From Chloroflexota bacterium (GTDB taxonomy: Bacteria > Chloroflexota > Anaerolineae > UBA2200): a stretch of 64,000 bases of DNA. Under the pieces are notes generated by a model. It searched no databases. It had not been told where the DNA came from and saw only the letters and a list, made by a program, of their open reading frames with translations. Positions 32,962-40,420 of the stretch are shown here, piece by piece. Location of the stretch: NCBI GenBank assembly GCA_014360755.1, contig JACIWX010000001.1:372001-436000 (forward strand), written 5' to 3'. Numbering within the stretch: position 1 is the stretch's first letter; every line of letters begins with the position of its first letter. Position numbers and translations under genes: made by a program.

Positions 32962-34146
32962 CTAGGTTAGCAACCGTGCCGCAGCCAAGGTCAAAATTTT
33001 GGCCGATTCGACCAAGCGGGCTACTTCGACGTACTCATTGGGCTGGTGGGCAAGCCTGGCTTCGCCAGGTCCGCAGATAATCAGTGGTGCTTTGAGCGCA
33101 GGCACCAGTGATACGGCATCGGTGTAGTATGCCACGCCCTTGGGTTCGGGCCGCTTGCCGCTCACTTCGCCCACCACGTCGAAGAAGCGTTGCACGACGG
33201 TTTCCTCTGGATCGCTGGCTACTGGGATGCGATCGTTGATGACCTTCACCGAAGCCTTAAATCCGGGAATCTTCCCACTTAGGTCGGAGATCAGGTCTTC
33301 TACCTGGCGCAGGATGGCCCGGTGGTCCTGTCCGGGCACCGTGCGCTGATCCACGGTTACCGTGCACAGGTCGGGCACTACATTGGTCTTGACGCCGCCG
33401 GTAATGGTATTGATGCTACGCGTAAAGCCGCCAAGCAGAGGGTGCTCCTGGTAAGGGACAGCCAGACGATCGAATTCACTCAGCAAAGAGACCATCATCA
33501 TGATGGCATTCTGTCCCAGGTGAGGCGTGGAACCATGGGCGGTCTTGCCGTATGTCGTCAGTTCCAGCCAGAAAGCGCCCTTCTCTGCGATATAGACATC
33601 ATTTGAACTGGGCTCGGCGATGACCACTGCCTGCACCCGTTCTCCGGCCAAATGCGCTGCAGCGGCATTGGCGCCGAGTTGTTCGCCCTCTTCGCCAGCG
33701 TTAAAGTTGAGGATAAGATCGCCTTTCAACGGCACCTTCGCTTCTGCCAGCACTTTTGCGGCCACCATGATCGCCGCATTGCCGCCCTTCATATCTGAAG
33801 CGCCGCGGCCCCACAGCTTGCCCTCGATCACTTCCCCACCAAAGGGATCGTGCAACCATTCCTGTGCCCCAACTGGTACCACGTCGAGGTGGCCGGAATA
33901 GAGCAAACCAGGTTTCTCACCGCTGCCCTTTAGGCGTGCTACTACGGTGGCTCGGGTATCGGTGTGGGACAGGATTTCTACTTCAAGACCAATTTTGCGC
34001 AGGTACGCTGCAATGTAATCGGCATTCTCACGCTCATTGCCCGGCGGGTTGACCGTCTTGATGCGCACCATATCCTGGCAGAGGCGTACCAGTTCATCTT
34101 CTTTGATGCGCGCTAAAAGTTCTTCGTTTGCCATTGCTGTTGTCAT
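32962..34146 (-). CDS. M20-family metallopeptidase (ArgE/DapE group)
   Basis: 394 aa. Di-zinc centre visible in LLYSGHLDVVP (His, Asp), GRGASDMKGG (bridging Asp), NFNAGEEGEQLGA (catalytic Glu pair), VIAEPSSND (Asp/Glu) and a late His in ARLAHQPNEYV. ArgE/DapE/succinyl-diaminopimelate-type enzymes remove acyl groups from amino acids or cut dipeptides. No arginine or lysine biosynthetic genes are near, so a catabolic deacylase or dipeptidase role is more likely. The start ATG 34146 follows GGAGAGG. Confidence 0.92.
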   Translation of the reverse strand: MTTAMANEELLARIKEDELVRLCQDMVRIKTVNPPGNERENADYIAAYLRKIGLEVEILSHTDTRATVVARLKGSGEKPGLLYSGHLDVVPVGAQEWLHDPFGGEVIEGKLWGRGASDMKGGNAAIMVAAKVLAEAKVPLKGDLILNFNAGEEGEQLGANAAAAHLAGERVQAVVIAEPSSNDVYIAEKGAFWLELTTYGKTAHGSTPHLGQNAIMMMVSLLSEFDRLAVPYQEHPLLGGFTRSINTITGGVKTNVVPDLCTVTVDQRTVPGQDHRAILRQVEDLISDLSGKIPGFKASVKVINDRIPVASDPEETVVQRFFDVVGEVSGKRPEPKGVAYYTDAVSLVPALKAPLIICGPGEARLAHQPNEYVEVARLVESAKILTLAAARLLT

Positions 34147-34161
34147 CTCCTCTCCAATTTG

Positions 34162-34195
34162 AGACCTCCAAGGTCTTCTCAGACCTCGGAGGTCT
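34162..34195 (-). terminator. AGACCT/AGGTCT hairpin
   Basis: AGACCTCCAAGGTCT (34162-34176) pairs with AGACCTCGGAGGTCT (34181-34195) with one mismatch; each arm is itself nearly palindromic. It sits between the second membrane gene and the M20 gene. Possible attenuator or dispersed repeat. Confidence 0.5.
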
Positions 34196-34208
34196 TGCTC
34201 GCTAGGTG

Positions 34209-34910
34209 TTAGCCAGCCTTAGGGGCAATCTTGAACCATTTGTACATTGCGTAGGCGACGAGGACGGTGCCAAAAACGGCGATAGGGATAATGAAGTATG
34301 CCTTCCAGCCAAGCACGAGCGGTATCCCGGCGATGATCAGCGCGGGGATAGCATACATCGGGCCGCGCAGCGCGAACTGGCCAAACACCGCGCCCCAGAC
34401 AGCAGGCAACAGGTAGACCTTAAAGGCATCGGTTAGCCACTTGGGGAACTGGGCTGTGATCCACCCGCCAGCCAGAGAGCCAAAGAACACGCCGATCACC
34501 CCTGCGATTACCGAGACGGCAATACCAATACAGGCAATCACAGCACCTTTGCGTGTCCCTTCGGGCACCCCGGCTACGGCCTGAGCCACAGCGGCGCAGG
34601 GCAGGCGCAGGTTGGAGACATTGCCGGTGGTCATGGACATATAGTTGCCTGCATCTCCATAGATGGGGTAGTAGCTGATGGGCTCAATGAAAAAGAAGGG
34701 CACGGCATAGGTCAGAGCAAGGCCCATCCCTGCTAGGATGCCCGCCCAGGGAGCAAAAACGCCGTAGAGCAAGTAGAGCAGCAAAGCAGGCAAGAACATC
34801 GCCACGCTGATTGCAATGCAGGTCCAGAACCCGACCCGATGAACCGGGGCGAGGTATTCTTTCTCGAACGGCTCCTCAGGGAGATCCACAAAACCTTCGT
34901 TTGGTGCCAT
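34209..34910 (-). CDS. Polytopic membrane protein, putative transporter subunit
   Basis: 233 aa with about six hydrophobic segments (for example TCIAISVAMFLPALLLYLLY and AYFIIPIAVFGTVLVAYAMY). A Gly-rich loop (IYGDAGNYMSMTTGNVSNLR) and PEGTRKGAVIACIGIAVSVI lie between them. I do not recognise a named transporter family with certainty. ATG 34910 is preferred because AAGGAGG stands 10 nt upstream; the ATG at 34919 is too close to it. 15 nt follow the upstream membrane gene, so the two products probably form a complex. Confidence 0.65.
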   Translation of the reverse strand: MAPNEGFVDLPEEPFEKEYLAPVHRVGFWTCIAISVAMFLPALLLYLLYGVFAPWAGILAGMGLALTYAVPFFFIEPISYYPIYGDAGNYMSMTTGNVSNLRLPCAAVAQAVAGVPEGTRKGAVIACIGIAVSVIAGVIGVFFGSLAGGWITAQFPKWLTDAFKVYLLPAVWGAVFGQFALRGPMYAIPALIIAGIPLVLGWKAYFIIPIAVFGTVLVAYAMYKWFKIAPKAG

Positions 34911-34925
34911 TTTGACCATTCCTCC

Positions 34926-35633
34926 TTAGCTTCCCAATAAATGCGCGATGTACATGCCGCCAAACATGGCAATCCCAAGCGCCCATTCTTTCAAGCGCGG
35001 TACTTTGAGCCAGTCCGCCAACTTGAAGAGGAACATGGAGAGAAGCGCACCGGCAATAACCGCTGTCGGCCGTCCGCCTCCTTTCTTGATTTCGCTGGCG
35101 GCATAGTACCCGAAGATGCCGAGTGTGCTGGATACAGTAATGACCGCTAGCAAGCGGGGATCGCCTCGCGACAACTTGTCACGGGCTTTGCCTAAGTAAG
35201 GGGTGAAGAGAGCTGCACCGAGGGACCAACCAATGCAGGACACGTTGACCACGACCATGGCGGCAGCGAATCCAACGATGTTGAAACTGGGCTGGCCAAA
35301 TTCCTGCCCTACGCCGATAGCGGCGTTGGACACCTGCACCAGTTCGGTGAAGACCGAGCCAACACCGACGCCTTCCCGCTGCCAGGCATAGGCAGGACTG
35401 ATAGCGATAATCAGTGCCATCATGACAAAGATCTCAGCCATGATGGGGCCAAAGGCCGTGATGAGAGCTCCTCGGACAATGGCCCAGATGTCCTTTTGCT
35501 TATAGCCACCGTGCCTCTCCAGAAGCCTGGTCGCCAGCCTCAGGAAATACCAGGCTTGACCGACGCCAATGGCTGCCTGGACAAACCCGCAGAACCAGAG
35601 CCAGGGGGCATTGGCTATTGCTTTCCAGTCCAT
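34926..35633 (-). CDS. Polytopic membrane protein, DUF5058-like putative transporter subunit
   Basis: 235 aa. It opens ANAPWLWFCGFVQAAIGVGQ, then has a basic loop (TRLLERHGGYKQKD), IVRGALITAFGPIMAEIFVMM and four or five further helices. The NxPWLW opening, length and pairing with M20 peptidase genes recall the DUF5058 family, whose role is unknown; this is a recollection that needs a profile search. First gene of a four-gene unit with the second membrane protein and two M20 hydrolases. Start ATG 35633 behind GAGGAGG. Confidence 0.65.
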   Translation of the reverse strand: MDWKAIANAPWLWFCGFVQAAIGVGQAWYFLRLATRLLERHGGYKQKDIWAIVRGALITAFGPIMAEIFVMMALIIAISPAYAWQREGVGVGSVFTELVQVSNAAIGVGQEFGQPSFNIVGFAAAMVVVNVSCIGWSLGAALFTPYLGKARDKLSRGDPRLLAVITVSSTLGIFGYYAASEIKKGGGRPTAVIAGALLSMFLFKLADWLKVPRLKEWALGIAMFGGMYIAHLLGS

Positions 35634-35791
35634 CTTATTCTCCTCCTCGAATGATGTGATTGGATAGAGCAGCCCACATGCTGCCCATTGCAGCTAGCCA
35701 GAACCTGATGTACGCACTACACCTTTATCGTTACCCGATACGCATCACCTCCTTCCGCCACGAATTGGCTTCTGCTCTACCAAAAGGCAAC

Positions 35792-35854
35792 AAAAAAGAC
35801 CAAACCGCGCGAAACCAGGCCTGGTCCTCACAGGCCTCTCACACGATTTGGTCT
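35792..35854 (-). terminator. Promoter-proximal attenuator terminator
   Basis: On the minus strand AGACCAAATCGTGTGAGA pairs with TTTCGCGCGGTTTGGTCT, about 18 bp with G-U pairs. An inner GGCCTG/CAGGCC stem lies in the loop and the hairpin is followed by T6. It stands roughly 70 nt after the predicted start site and 160 nt before the first gene, with no other minus-strand gene upstream, so it must act on this operon's own leader. Confidence 0.8.
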
Positions 35855-35908
35855 CCTTCGATGATGGACGCCGTGCTTGCAGCACCTAGCAGTGCCTCCC
35901 TGCACCAT
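35828..35908 (-). CDS. Possible leader peptide (26 codons)
   Basis: ATG 35908, about 14 nt after the expected transcript start, opens a 26-codon frame whose TGA lies in the attenuator loop. The second half contains consecutive His-His-Arg-Arg-Arg codons (CAT CAT CGA AGG AGA). The position is right for ribosome-mediated attenuation, but no clear ribosome site is present, so this is a hypothesis. Confidence 0.25.
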   Translation of the reverse strand: MVQGGTARCCKHGVHHRRRPNRVRGL

Positions 35909-35928
35909 GGATCGCAGAAGCCAATGCT

Positions 35929-35957
35929 AGTATAGCAAAATCCCTTTGAAATGTCAA
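35929..35957 (-). promoter_or_regulatory. Promoter of the membrane-protein/M20 operon
   Basis: On the minus strand: TTGACA (35957-35952), 17-bp spacer, TATACT (35934-35929). Leader to the first gene about 290 nt. Confidence 0.85.
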
Positions 35958-35976
35958 GTTACCGCATTCTTCCCTT

Positions 35977-36009
35977 AGACCTTTGGGGTTTGCCAAACCC
36001 CAAAGGTCT
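35977..36009. repeat. Perfect palindrome between divergent promoters
   Basis: AGACCTTTGGGGTTT (35977-35991) is the exact reverse complement of AAACCCCAAAGGTCT (35995-36009). It lies between the minus-strand promoter at 35957 and the plus-strand promoter at 36016, so it could be an operator, or a member of the AGACCT..AGGTCT repeat group seen at 34162. Confidence 0.7.
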
Positions 36010-36015
36010 AACTAT

Positions 36016-36044
36016 TTGACAGGCATCAGGACCCCTTGTATAAT
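36016..36044 (+). promoter_or_regulatory. Promoter of the peptide-type ABC importer genes
   Basis: TTGACA (36016-36021), 17-bp spacer, TATAAT (36039-36044): fully consensus. Confidence 0.9.
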
Positions 36045-36110
36045 CTTGCCAACAAGGCAGCCGTCATCCTTCTCATGCTCTATCCCATCCCAAAAGTTAA
36101 GGAGGAAAAG

Positions 36111-37691
36111 ATGAAACCCGTACGTTGGATACTGGTCCTCATCATTGTGGCTATGCTCATCCTGCACCTTGCCGCTTGCGCTCCAAAGGCTACTCCAACC
36201 CCTGTCCCACTGCCTACGCTCGTCATGGTCATGAACATGGACGATGTCGTTACGCTAGACCCCCACCACGCCTATGAAACGACCAACCTGATGATCCACA
36301 ACTCCACCTATGATACCCTGGTCGAGTTCCGCGCCGATGACCTGACCAAGGTGGCACCACGCCTGGCTGACCGCTGGGAGGTTTCGGCGGATGGCTTGAC
36401 CTACACTTTCTACCTGCATCCGGGGGTCAAATTCACCTCAGGCAATCCGGTCACGGCAGAGGACGTGCGCTTCTCGTGGATGCGCTTGAAGAACATCAAG
36501 GACAACCCTGCTTTCTATGCCGACATCGTCGCCGATGTCCAGGTGGTGAACGACACCACGGTCAAGGTTACTTTGACCGAACCCTCGCCGGCGTTCCTAG
36601 CCATCTGTGCGGCGCCTGCCATGAGCATCGTGGACAGCAAAGTGGTGAAAGAACACGGCGGAACCGATGCACCTGACGCCGACCAGACCGACAAAGCCAA
36701 GGATTGGCTGGATCAGAATTCTGCCGGCAGCGGTCCCTTCATCCTCACCAAGTGGACGCCCAAGGCAGAGATCATCCTGGAAGCCAACCCGAACTACTGG
36801 CGGGGCAAACCGAAATTGGGCAAGGTGATCATCAAGCACGTCGCCGACCCCACTACTGCCTTGCAAATGCTCCAGCGTGGCGATGCTGACCTACTGGACA
36901 GCCTGGACGTGGACCTCGTAGAGCAAGCCAAAGCCGATCCCAATCTCCAGGTGGTCATCGGCCAGACCTTGAACCAGAATTACTTGGCTATGACTTCCAA
37001 TCCGGAGTTGTCCAAGCCATTGTCGGATAAGCGCGTGCGCCAAGCAATTGCTCTGAGCGTAGATTACGAAGGGCTGATTCAAGCCCTGCTCCGTGGTTAC
37101 GGCAGCCGAGCACCTAGCATCATCCCGTTGGGCATCCTCGGTGTGGATCCAGCCATGACCCAAGGCCGCGATCTGGAAAAAGCCAAGGCGCTGCTCAAGG
37201 AGGCAGGCTATGAGAAGGGCTTCGAGGTGGACCTCTCCTACGGTTCCAACCCGGTGCGGGAGACCATCGCTGCCAAACTGAAGAGCGACCTGGCCGAAGT
37301 GGGCATCACGGTCAACCTGAAGCCCATGGAGCAGAGCGTCTACCTGAGCGAGATGCGCGCTCAGCGACTGGCTTTTTGCTTCGGCGGGTGGACGCCTGAC
37401 TACCTCGACCCCACCATGTGGACTGACTATTTCTCCTATCACGACCGTGGCATTGCCAAGCGCATGTGGTACAACAATCCCGAGGCGGAGCGCCTCGCCA
37501 AAATCATCGGCACCGAATTTGATTTAGCCAAACGCGAGCAAGCCATTAAGGACCTGCAAAAAGTGCTGATGGATGACATGCCTTTCACCATGCTCTACCA
37601 GACGCAACAGATTGTCGTCATGAACAAAGCCGTGAAAGGTTTTGCCTACCACCCGGTGCACTTTGTCAGCTTCTTTGACCTCAGCAAGTAG
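36111..37691 (+). CDS. Peptide/nickel-type ABC transporter substrate-binding lipoprotein (SBP family 5)
   Basis: 526 aa. Lipobox HLAAC (Cys 22), then the DppA/OppA-type fold: VTLDPHHAYETTNLMIHNSTYDTLV, LADRWEVSADGLTYTFYL, VTAEDVRFSWMRL and the hallmark GPFILTKW-EIILEANPNYWRGKPK. Binds oligopeptides, dipeptides or similar solutes. ATG 36111 follows GGAGG at 6 nt. A hairpin separates it from the permease genes. The nearby M20 peptidases make a peptide or acyl-amino acid ligand plausible. Confidence 0.93.
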   Translation: MKPVRWILVLIIVAMLILHLAACAPKATPTPVPLPTLVMVMNMDDVVTLDPHHAYETTNLMIHNSTYDTLVEFRADDLTKVAPRLADRWEVSADGLTYTFYLHPGVKFTSGNPVTAEDVRFSWMRLKNIKDNPAFYADIVADVQVVNDTTVKVTLTEPSPAFLAICAAPAMSIVDSKVVKEHGGTDAPDADQTDKAKDWLDQNSAGSGPFILTKWTPKAEIILEANPNYWRGKPKLGKVIIKHVADPTTALQMLQRGDADLLDSLDVDLVEQAKADPNLQVVIGQTLNQNYLAMTSNPELSKPLSDKRVRQAIALSVDYEGLIQALLRGYGSRAPSIIPLGILGVDPAMTQGRDLEKAKALLKEAGYEKGFEVDLSYGSNPVRETIAAKLKSDLAEVGITVNLKPMEQSVYLSEMRAQRLAFCFGGWTPDYLDPTMWTDYFSYHDRGIAKRMWYNNPEAERLAKIIGTEFDLAKREQAIKDLQKVLMDDMPFTMLYQTQQIVVMNKAVKGFAYHPVHFVSFFDLSK

Positions 37692-37704
37692 TCAATATCC
37701 CTTC

Positions 37705-37739
37705 TACCCTCCCGCGGGTTCCCAACCTGCGGGAGGGTA
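37705..37739 (+). terminator. Intercistronic hairpin that covers the dppB-type ribosome site
   Basis: TACCCTCCCGCGGGTT (37705-37720) pairs with AACCTGCGGGAGGGTA (37724-37739), one mismatch, 3-nt loop. The GGGAGGG in the 3' arm is the only ribosome site in front of ATG 37743, so folding would hide it. No U-run follows. Confidence 0.65.
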
Positions 37740-37742
37740 TGC

Positions 37743-38774
37743 ATGGAGATGAGAATGGGTCTTTCAGTGCACATTATCCGTCGCTTGCTGTTGGTGGTTC
37801 CCATGCTCATTGGCGTCACGCTGTTGACGTTCACGGTATCCCGTGTGGTGCCCGCTGACCCTCTGGCAGTCATTGTCAGCGAAAAGGCTATGGATCATCC
37901 AGACATCGTCGCCGCCGCGGTGCGCAAGTGGGGCTTGGACAAGCCCCTGCCGCAACAGTACTTGTACTACCTGTGGAACCTGGCACATGGCGACCTGGGC
38001 GTTTCTTTCAAGACCAAACGGCCCGTAGCACAAGACCTGGCGCAGTATCTGCCAGCCACGGTGGAATTGGCTGTGGCTTCCCTGCTCTTTGCCATGGCGA
38101 TTGGGCTGCCGTTGGGCATCCTGGCAGCCGTCCGCTCTGGAAGCTGGATAGACCATCTAGCGCGCCTCATTTCTCTCCTAGGGGCATCCATGCCCCCCTT
38201 TTGGTCTGGCTTGATGGCTTTGTTCTTGTTCTACTTCAAGTTGCAACTCCTTCCTGGCCCTGGGCGCATTGACTCGCGCGCGGTGGCGCCACATACTATT
38301 ACTGGCTTGTACCTGCTAGATACGTTCCTGCTTGGCGACATGAACGCTTTCGCCGATGCCTTGCATCACCTCATCCTGCCCTCGGTCATCCTGGGTTGGT
38401 TCACCCTAGCCCTGGTATGCCGCATCACCCGTTCCTCTCTACTGGAAGTGCTGCGCATGGATTACATCCGCACTGCCCGGGCGAAGGGATTGCACGAGCG
38501 CGTGGTGCTCTTGCGACATGCCTTGCGTAACGCCTTTATCCCCACCTTGACGACATTGGGGCTCGCTTTTGCTGGGCTGATGACCGGCGCCATCATGACC
38601 GAGACTATCTTCGCTTGGCCAGGGATCGGGCGCTATGCCGTGGAGGCAGCCGTCAACCTGGACTATCCGGCGGTGCTGGGGACAACCCTGCTCATTGCCG
38701 TGATTTACATCTTTGTCAACCTCGTTGTAGACATCCTGTACGGCGTGATTGATCCGCGCATCCGGGAGGCATAG
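37743..38774 (+). CDS. Peptide-type ABC transporter permease (DppB-like)
   Basis: 343 aa with six transmembrane helices. N-terminal signature IIRRLLLVVPMLIGVTLLTF, a large periplasmic loop with GLDKPLPQQYLYYL and GDLGVSFKT, the EAA-type loop YIRTARAKGLHERVVLLRHALRN and the C-terminal VVDILYGVIDPRIRE. Start ATG 37743; ATGs at 37749 and 37755 are alternatives. Forms the channel with the DppC-like product 3 nt downstream. Confidence 0.93.
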   Translation: MEMRMGLSVHIIRRLLLVVPMLIGVTLLTFTVSRVVPADPLAVIVSEKAMDHPDIVAAAVRKWGLDKPLPQQYLYYLWNLAHGDLGVSFKTKRPVAQDLAQYLPATVELAVASLLFAMAIGLPLGILAAVRSGSWIDHLARLISLLGASMPPFWSGLMALFLFYFKLQLLPGPGRIDSRAVAPHTITGLYLLDTFLLGDMNAFADALHHLILPSVILGWFTLALVCRITRSSLLEVLRMDYIRTARAKGLHERVVLLRHALRNAFIPTLTTLGLAFAGLMTGAIMTETIFAWPGIGRYAVEAAVNLDYPAVLGTTLLIAVIYIFVNLVVDILYGVIDPRIREA

Positions 38775-38776
38775 CA

Positions 38777-39646
38777 ATGGGAGTAGGCAGGATTGTTCGC
38801 TCTTCCCAATCGCCTTGGGCGAGGGGATTGCGCACGCTCATCCGCAATCGTATGGCTATGGCAGGAGCAGCAGTAATCCTCATCTGGGTGATCGTCGCCA
38901 TCGCCGCACCGTGGATTGCCCCTTACGATGCCCTGGCACAGAAAGTCGAGGACCGGCTGAGCCCGCCCTCACCGCGGCATCTCTTTGGCACAGATGAACT
39001 GGGCCGTGACGTGTTCAGCCGGGTGGTCTATGGAGCACGCATTTCGCTGCCGGTGGGTTTGGTGGTCATTCTCTTCTCCATGCTCATGGGAGCCCTTGTT
39101 GGGGCGCTGGCTGGCTACTTCGGTGGAGCCTTTGACCTGCTCGTAATGCGCGTGGCGGACATTACGTTGGCTTTCCCTTCCATTGTGCTGGCGTTGGCGA
39201 TTGCCTCTGTGCTTGGCCCTAGCCTAAAGAATGCCGTGATTGCCATGATCCTGGTGTGGTGGCCGGAATACGCGCGGCTGATGCGTGGGCAAGTGCTCAG
39301 TGTGAAGCACGAAGACTATGTCATGGCTGCCCAATCTGTGGGAGTACCGCAGAGGCGCATTTTGGCGCGGCACATCATCCCCAACACCAGCGCTCCCATC
39401 GTCATCAAGGCTTCACTGGATGCCGGCAGTGCCATTCTAAACATTGCGGCGCTCAGTTTCATTGGCTTGGGGGCTGTGCCACCGACACCGGAATGGGGAG
39501 CGATGATTTCCCTAGGCCGTTTCAAATTCTACCAATGGTGGCTCACGACGTTTCCTGGCTTAGCCGTGCTCAGCGTAGTCCTCGGCTTTAACTTCCTCGG
39601 CGATGGCTTGCGCGATGCCTTTGACCCGCGGCTGCGGAGTGCCTAG
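38777..39646 (+). CDS. Peptide-type ABC transporter permease (DppC-like)
   Basis: 289 aa. RNRMAMAGAAVILIWVIVA, HLFGTDELGRDVFSRVVYGAR (DppC hallmark), the EAA loop YVMAAQSVGVPQRRILARHIIPN and the C-terminal LGDGLRDAFDPRLRS. A terminator overlaps its stop, so the operon ends here without dppD/dppF-type ATPases; the ATPases must come from elsewhere in the genome. Confidence 0.94.
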   Translation: MGVGRIVRSSQSPWARGLRTLIRNRMAMAGAAVILIWVIVAIAAPWIAPYDALAQKVEDRLSPPSPRHLFGTDELGRDVFSRVVYGARISLPVGLVVILFSMLMGALVGALAGYFGGAFDLLVMRVADITLAFPSIVLALAIASVLGPSLKNAVIAMILVWWPEYARLMRGQVLSVKHEDYVMAAQSVGVPQRRILARHIIPNTSAPIVIKASLDAGSAILNIAALSFIGLGAVPPTPEWGAMISLGRFKFYQWWLTTFPGLAVLSVVLGFNFLGDGLRDAFDPRLRSA

Positions 39647-39665
39647 TGGCGGAAACTAGGCTTTT
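39641..39665 (+). terminator. Terminator of the dppABC-like operon
   Basis: GCCTAGT (39641-39647) pairs with ACTAGGC (39655-39661), followed by TTTT. The stem contains the stop codon of the DppC-like gene. Confidence 0.7.
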
Positions 39666-40324
39666 CATCCATCCATTTCGATAGGAATCGGATCCCCCAG
39701 CACTGGGATGGGGTGGGTCACCCATAGTTCCCACCAAGCCATCCACAGCGCAGGAATCTCGCGTAGCCAGTACTGGCGGATGTAAAGGTAAGGGCGGCGA
39801 TCCGCCACATAGCCCACGGCGTGCAGCCCCAGATGCTCGCAAATGTACAACGCGCGGGGGAGATGGTAGCGCTGGGTGACCAAGATCACATCGCGCAAGC
39901 CAAAAATGTCCCGAGCGCGGTAGCAGGTGTCATAGGTACGCCGTCCCGCATGGTCCAAGACAATGGCTTCGTCGGGCAATCCAAGGCTTAGGGCGTACTC
40001 GCGCATTTTCCCTGGCTCATTGTAATGCACAAAACGGTTGTCGCCGCTGAAGAGGATTTTACGCACGCGCCCAGCGTGGTACAGCTCTACGGCAGCCTCG
40101 ACGCGATCCTTCATCACATCGCTGGGCGTGCCATCTGGCCAATAGCCCGCACCAAAGACCACCGCCACAGGCAGTTCTGGCACATCCTCCACTCGGGTAT
40201 ATATGCGTCGCTCATAGCGGACGCTCAATATCCAGATGGGGAACGCGAGAGCGGCTGTAGCACTCAGCGCCACCAGACCAAGTGCCACTTTGATCCACAA
40301 CTCTCGCCGCAAAGCATTCAGCAC
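39665..40324 (-). CDS. SanA/YdcF (DUF218) family membrane protein
   Basis: 219 aa with one N-terminal membrane anchor (residues 10-33) and a DUF218 domain. VAVVFGAGYWPDGTPSDVMKDR, ILFSGDN, AIVLDHAGRRTYDTCYRARD and VTQRYHLPRALYICEHLG are the family motifs. The RY-HLPRA segment and length fit the SanA subgroup, linked to envelope barrier function in enterobacteria. Biochemical role unknown; an acidic active-site cluster suggests a nucleotide or sugar-phosphate ligand. Confidence 0.87.
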   Translation of the reverse strand: MLNALRRELWIKVALGLVALSATAALAFPIWILSVRYERRIYTRVEDVPELPVAVVFGAGYWPDGTPSDVMKDRVEAAVELYHAGRVRKILFSGDNRFVHYNEPGKMREYALSLGLPDEAIVLDHAGRRTYDTCYRARDIFGLRDVILVTQRYHLPRALYICEHLGLHAVGYVADRRPYLYIRQYWLREIPALWMAWWELWVTHPIPVLGDPIPIEMDG

Positions 40325-40350
40325 TTTACTCCTTCCTTTTTGGCCTTATG

Positions 40351-40420
40351 TTCCACATTTTCCGTCTTACGTTTTCCGTTTCCCGTTTTACGTCTTCCGT
40401 TTTACGTCTTCCGTCTTCTC
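40351..40420. repeat. TTCCG/TTTACG tandem low-complexity repeat
   Basis: Five irregular units built from TTCCGTTTTACGTC-like blocks. It supplies the last ~11 codons and the stop of the MalY-like gene, so this repeat has probably altered that protein's C-terminus. Confidence 0.65.

Noticed and set aside
35792-35922. T-box riboswitch in the M20-operon leader
   Set aside because: AGGCCTGGTTTCGCGCGG is faintly similar to the T-box core, but the leader is too short and lacks stem I and the AGGGTGG-NACCGCG element.
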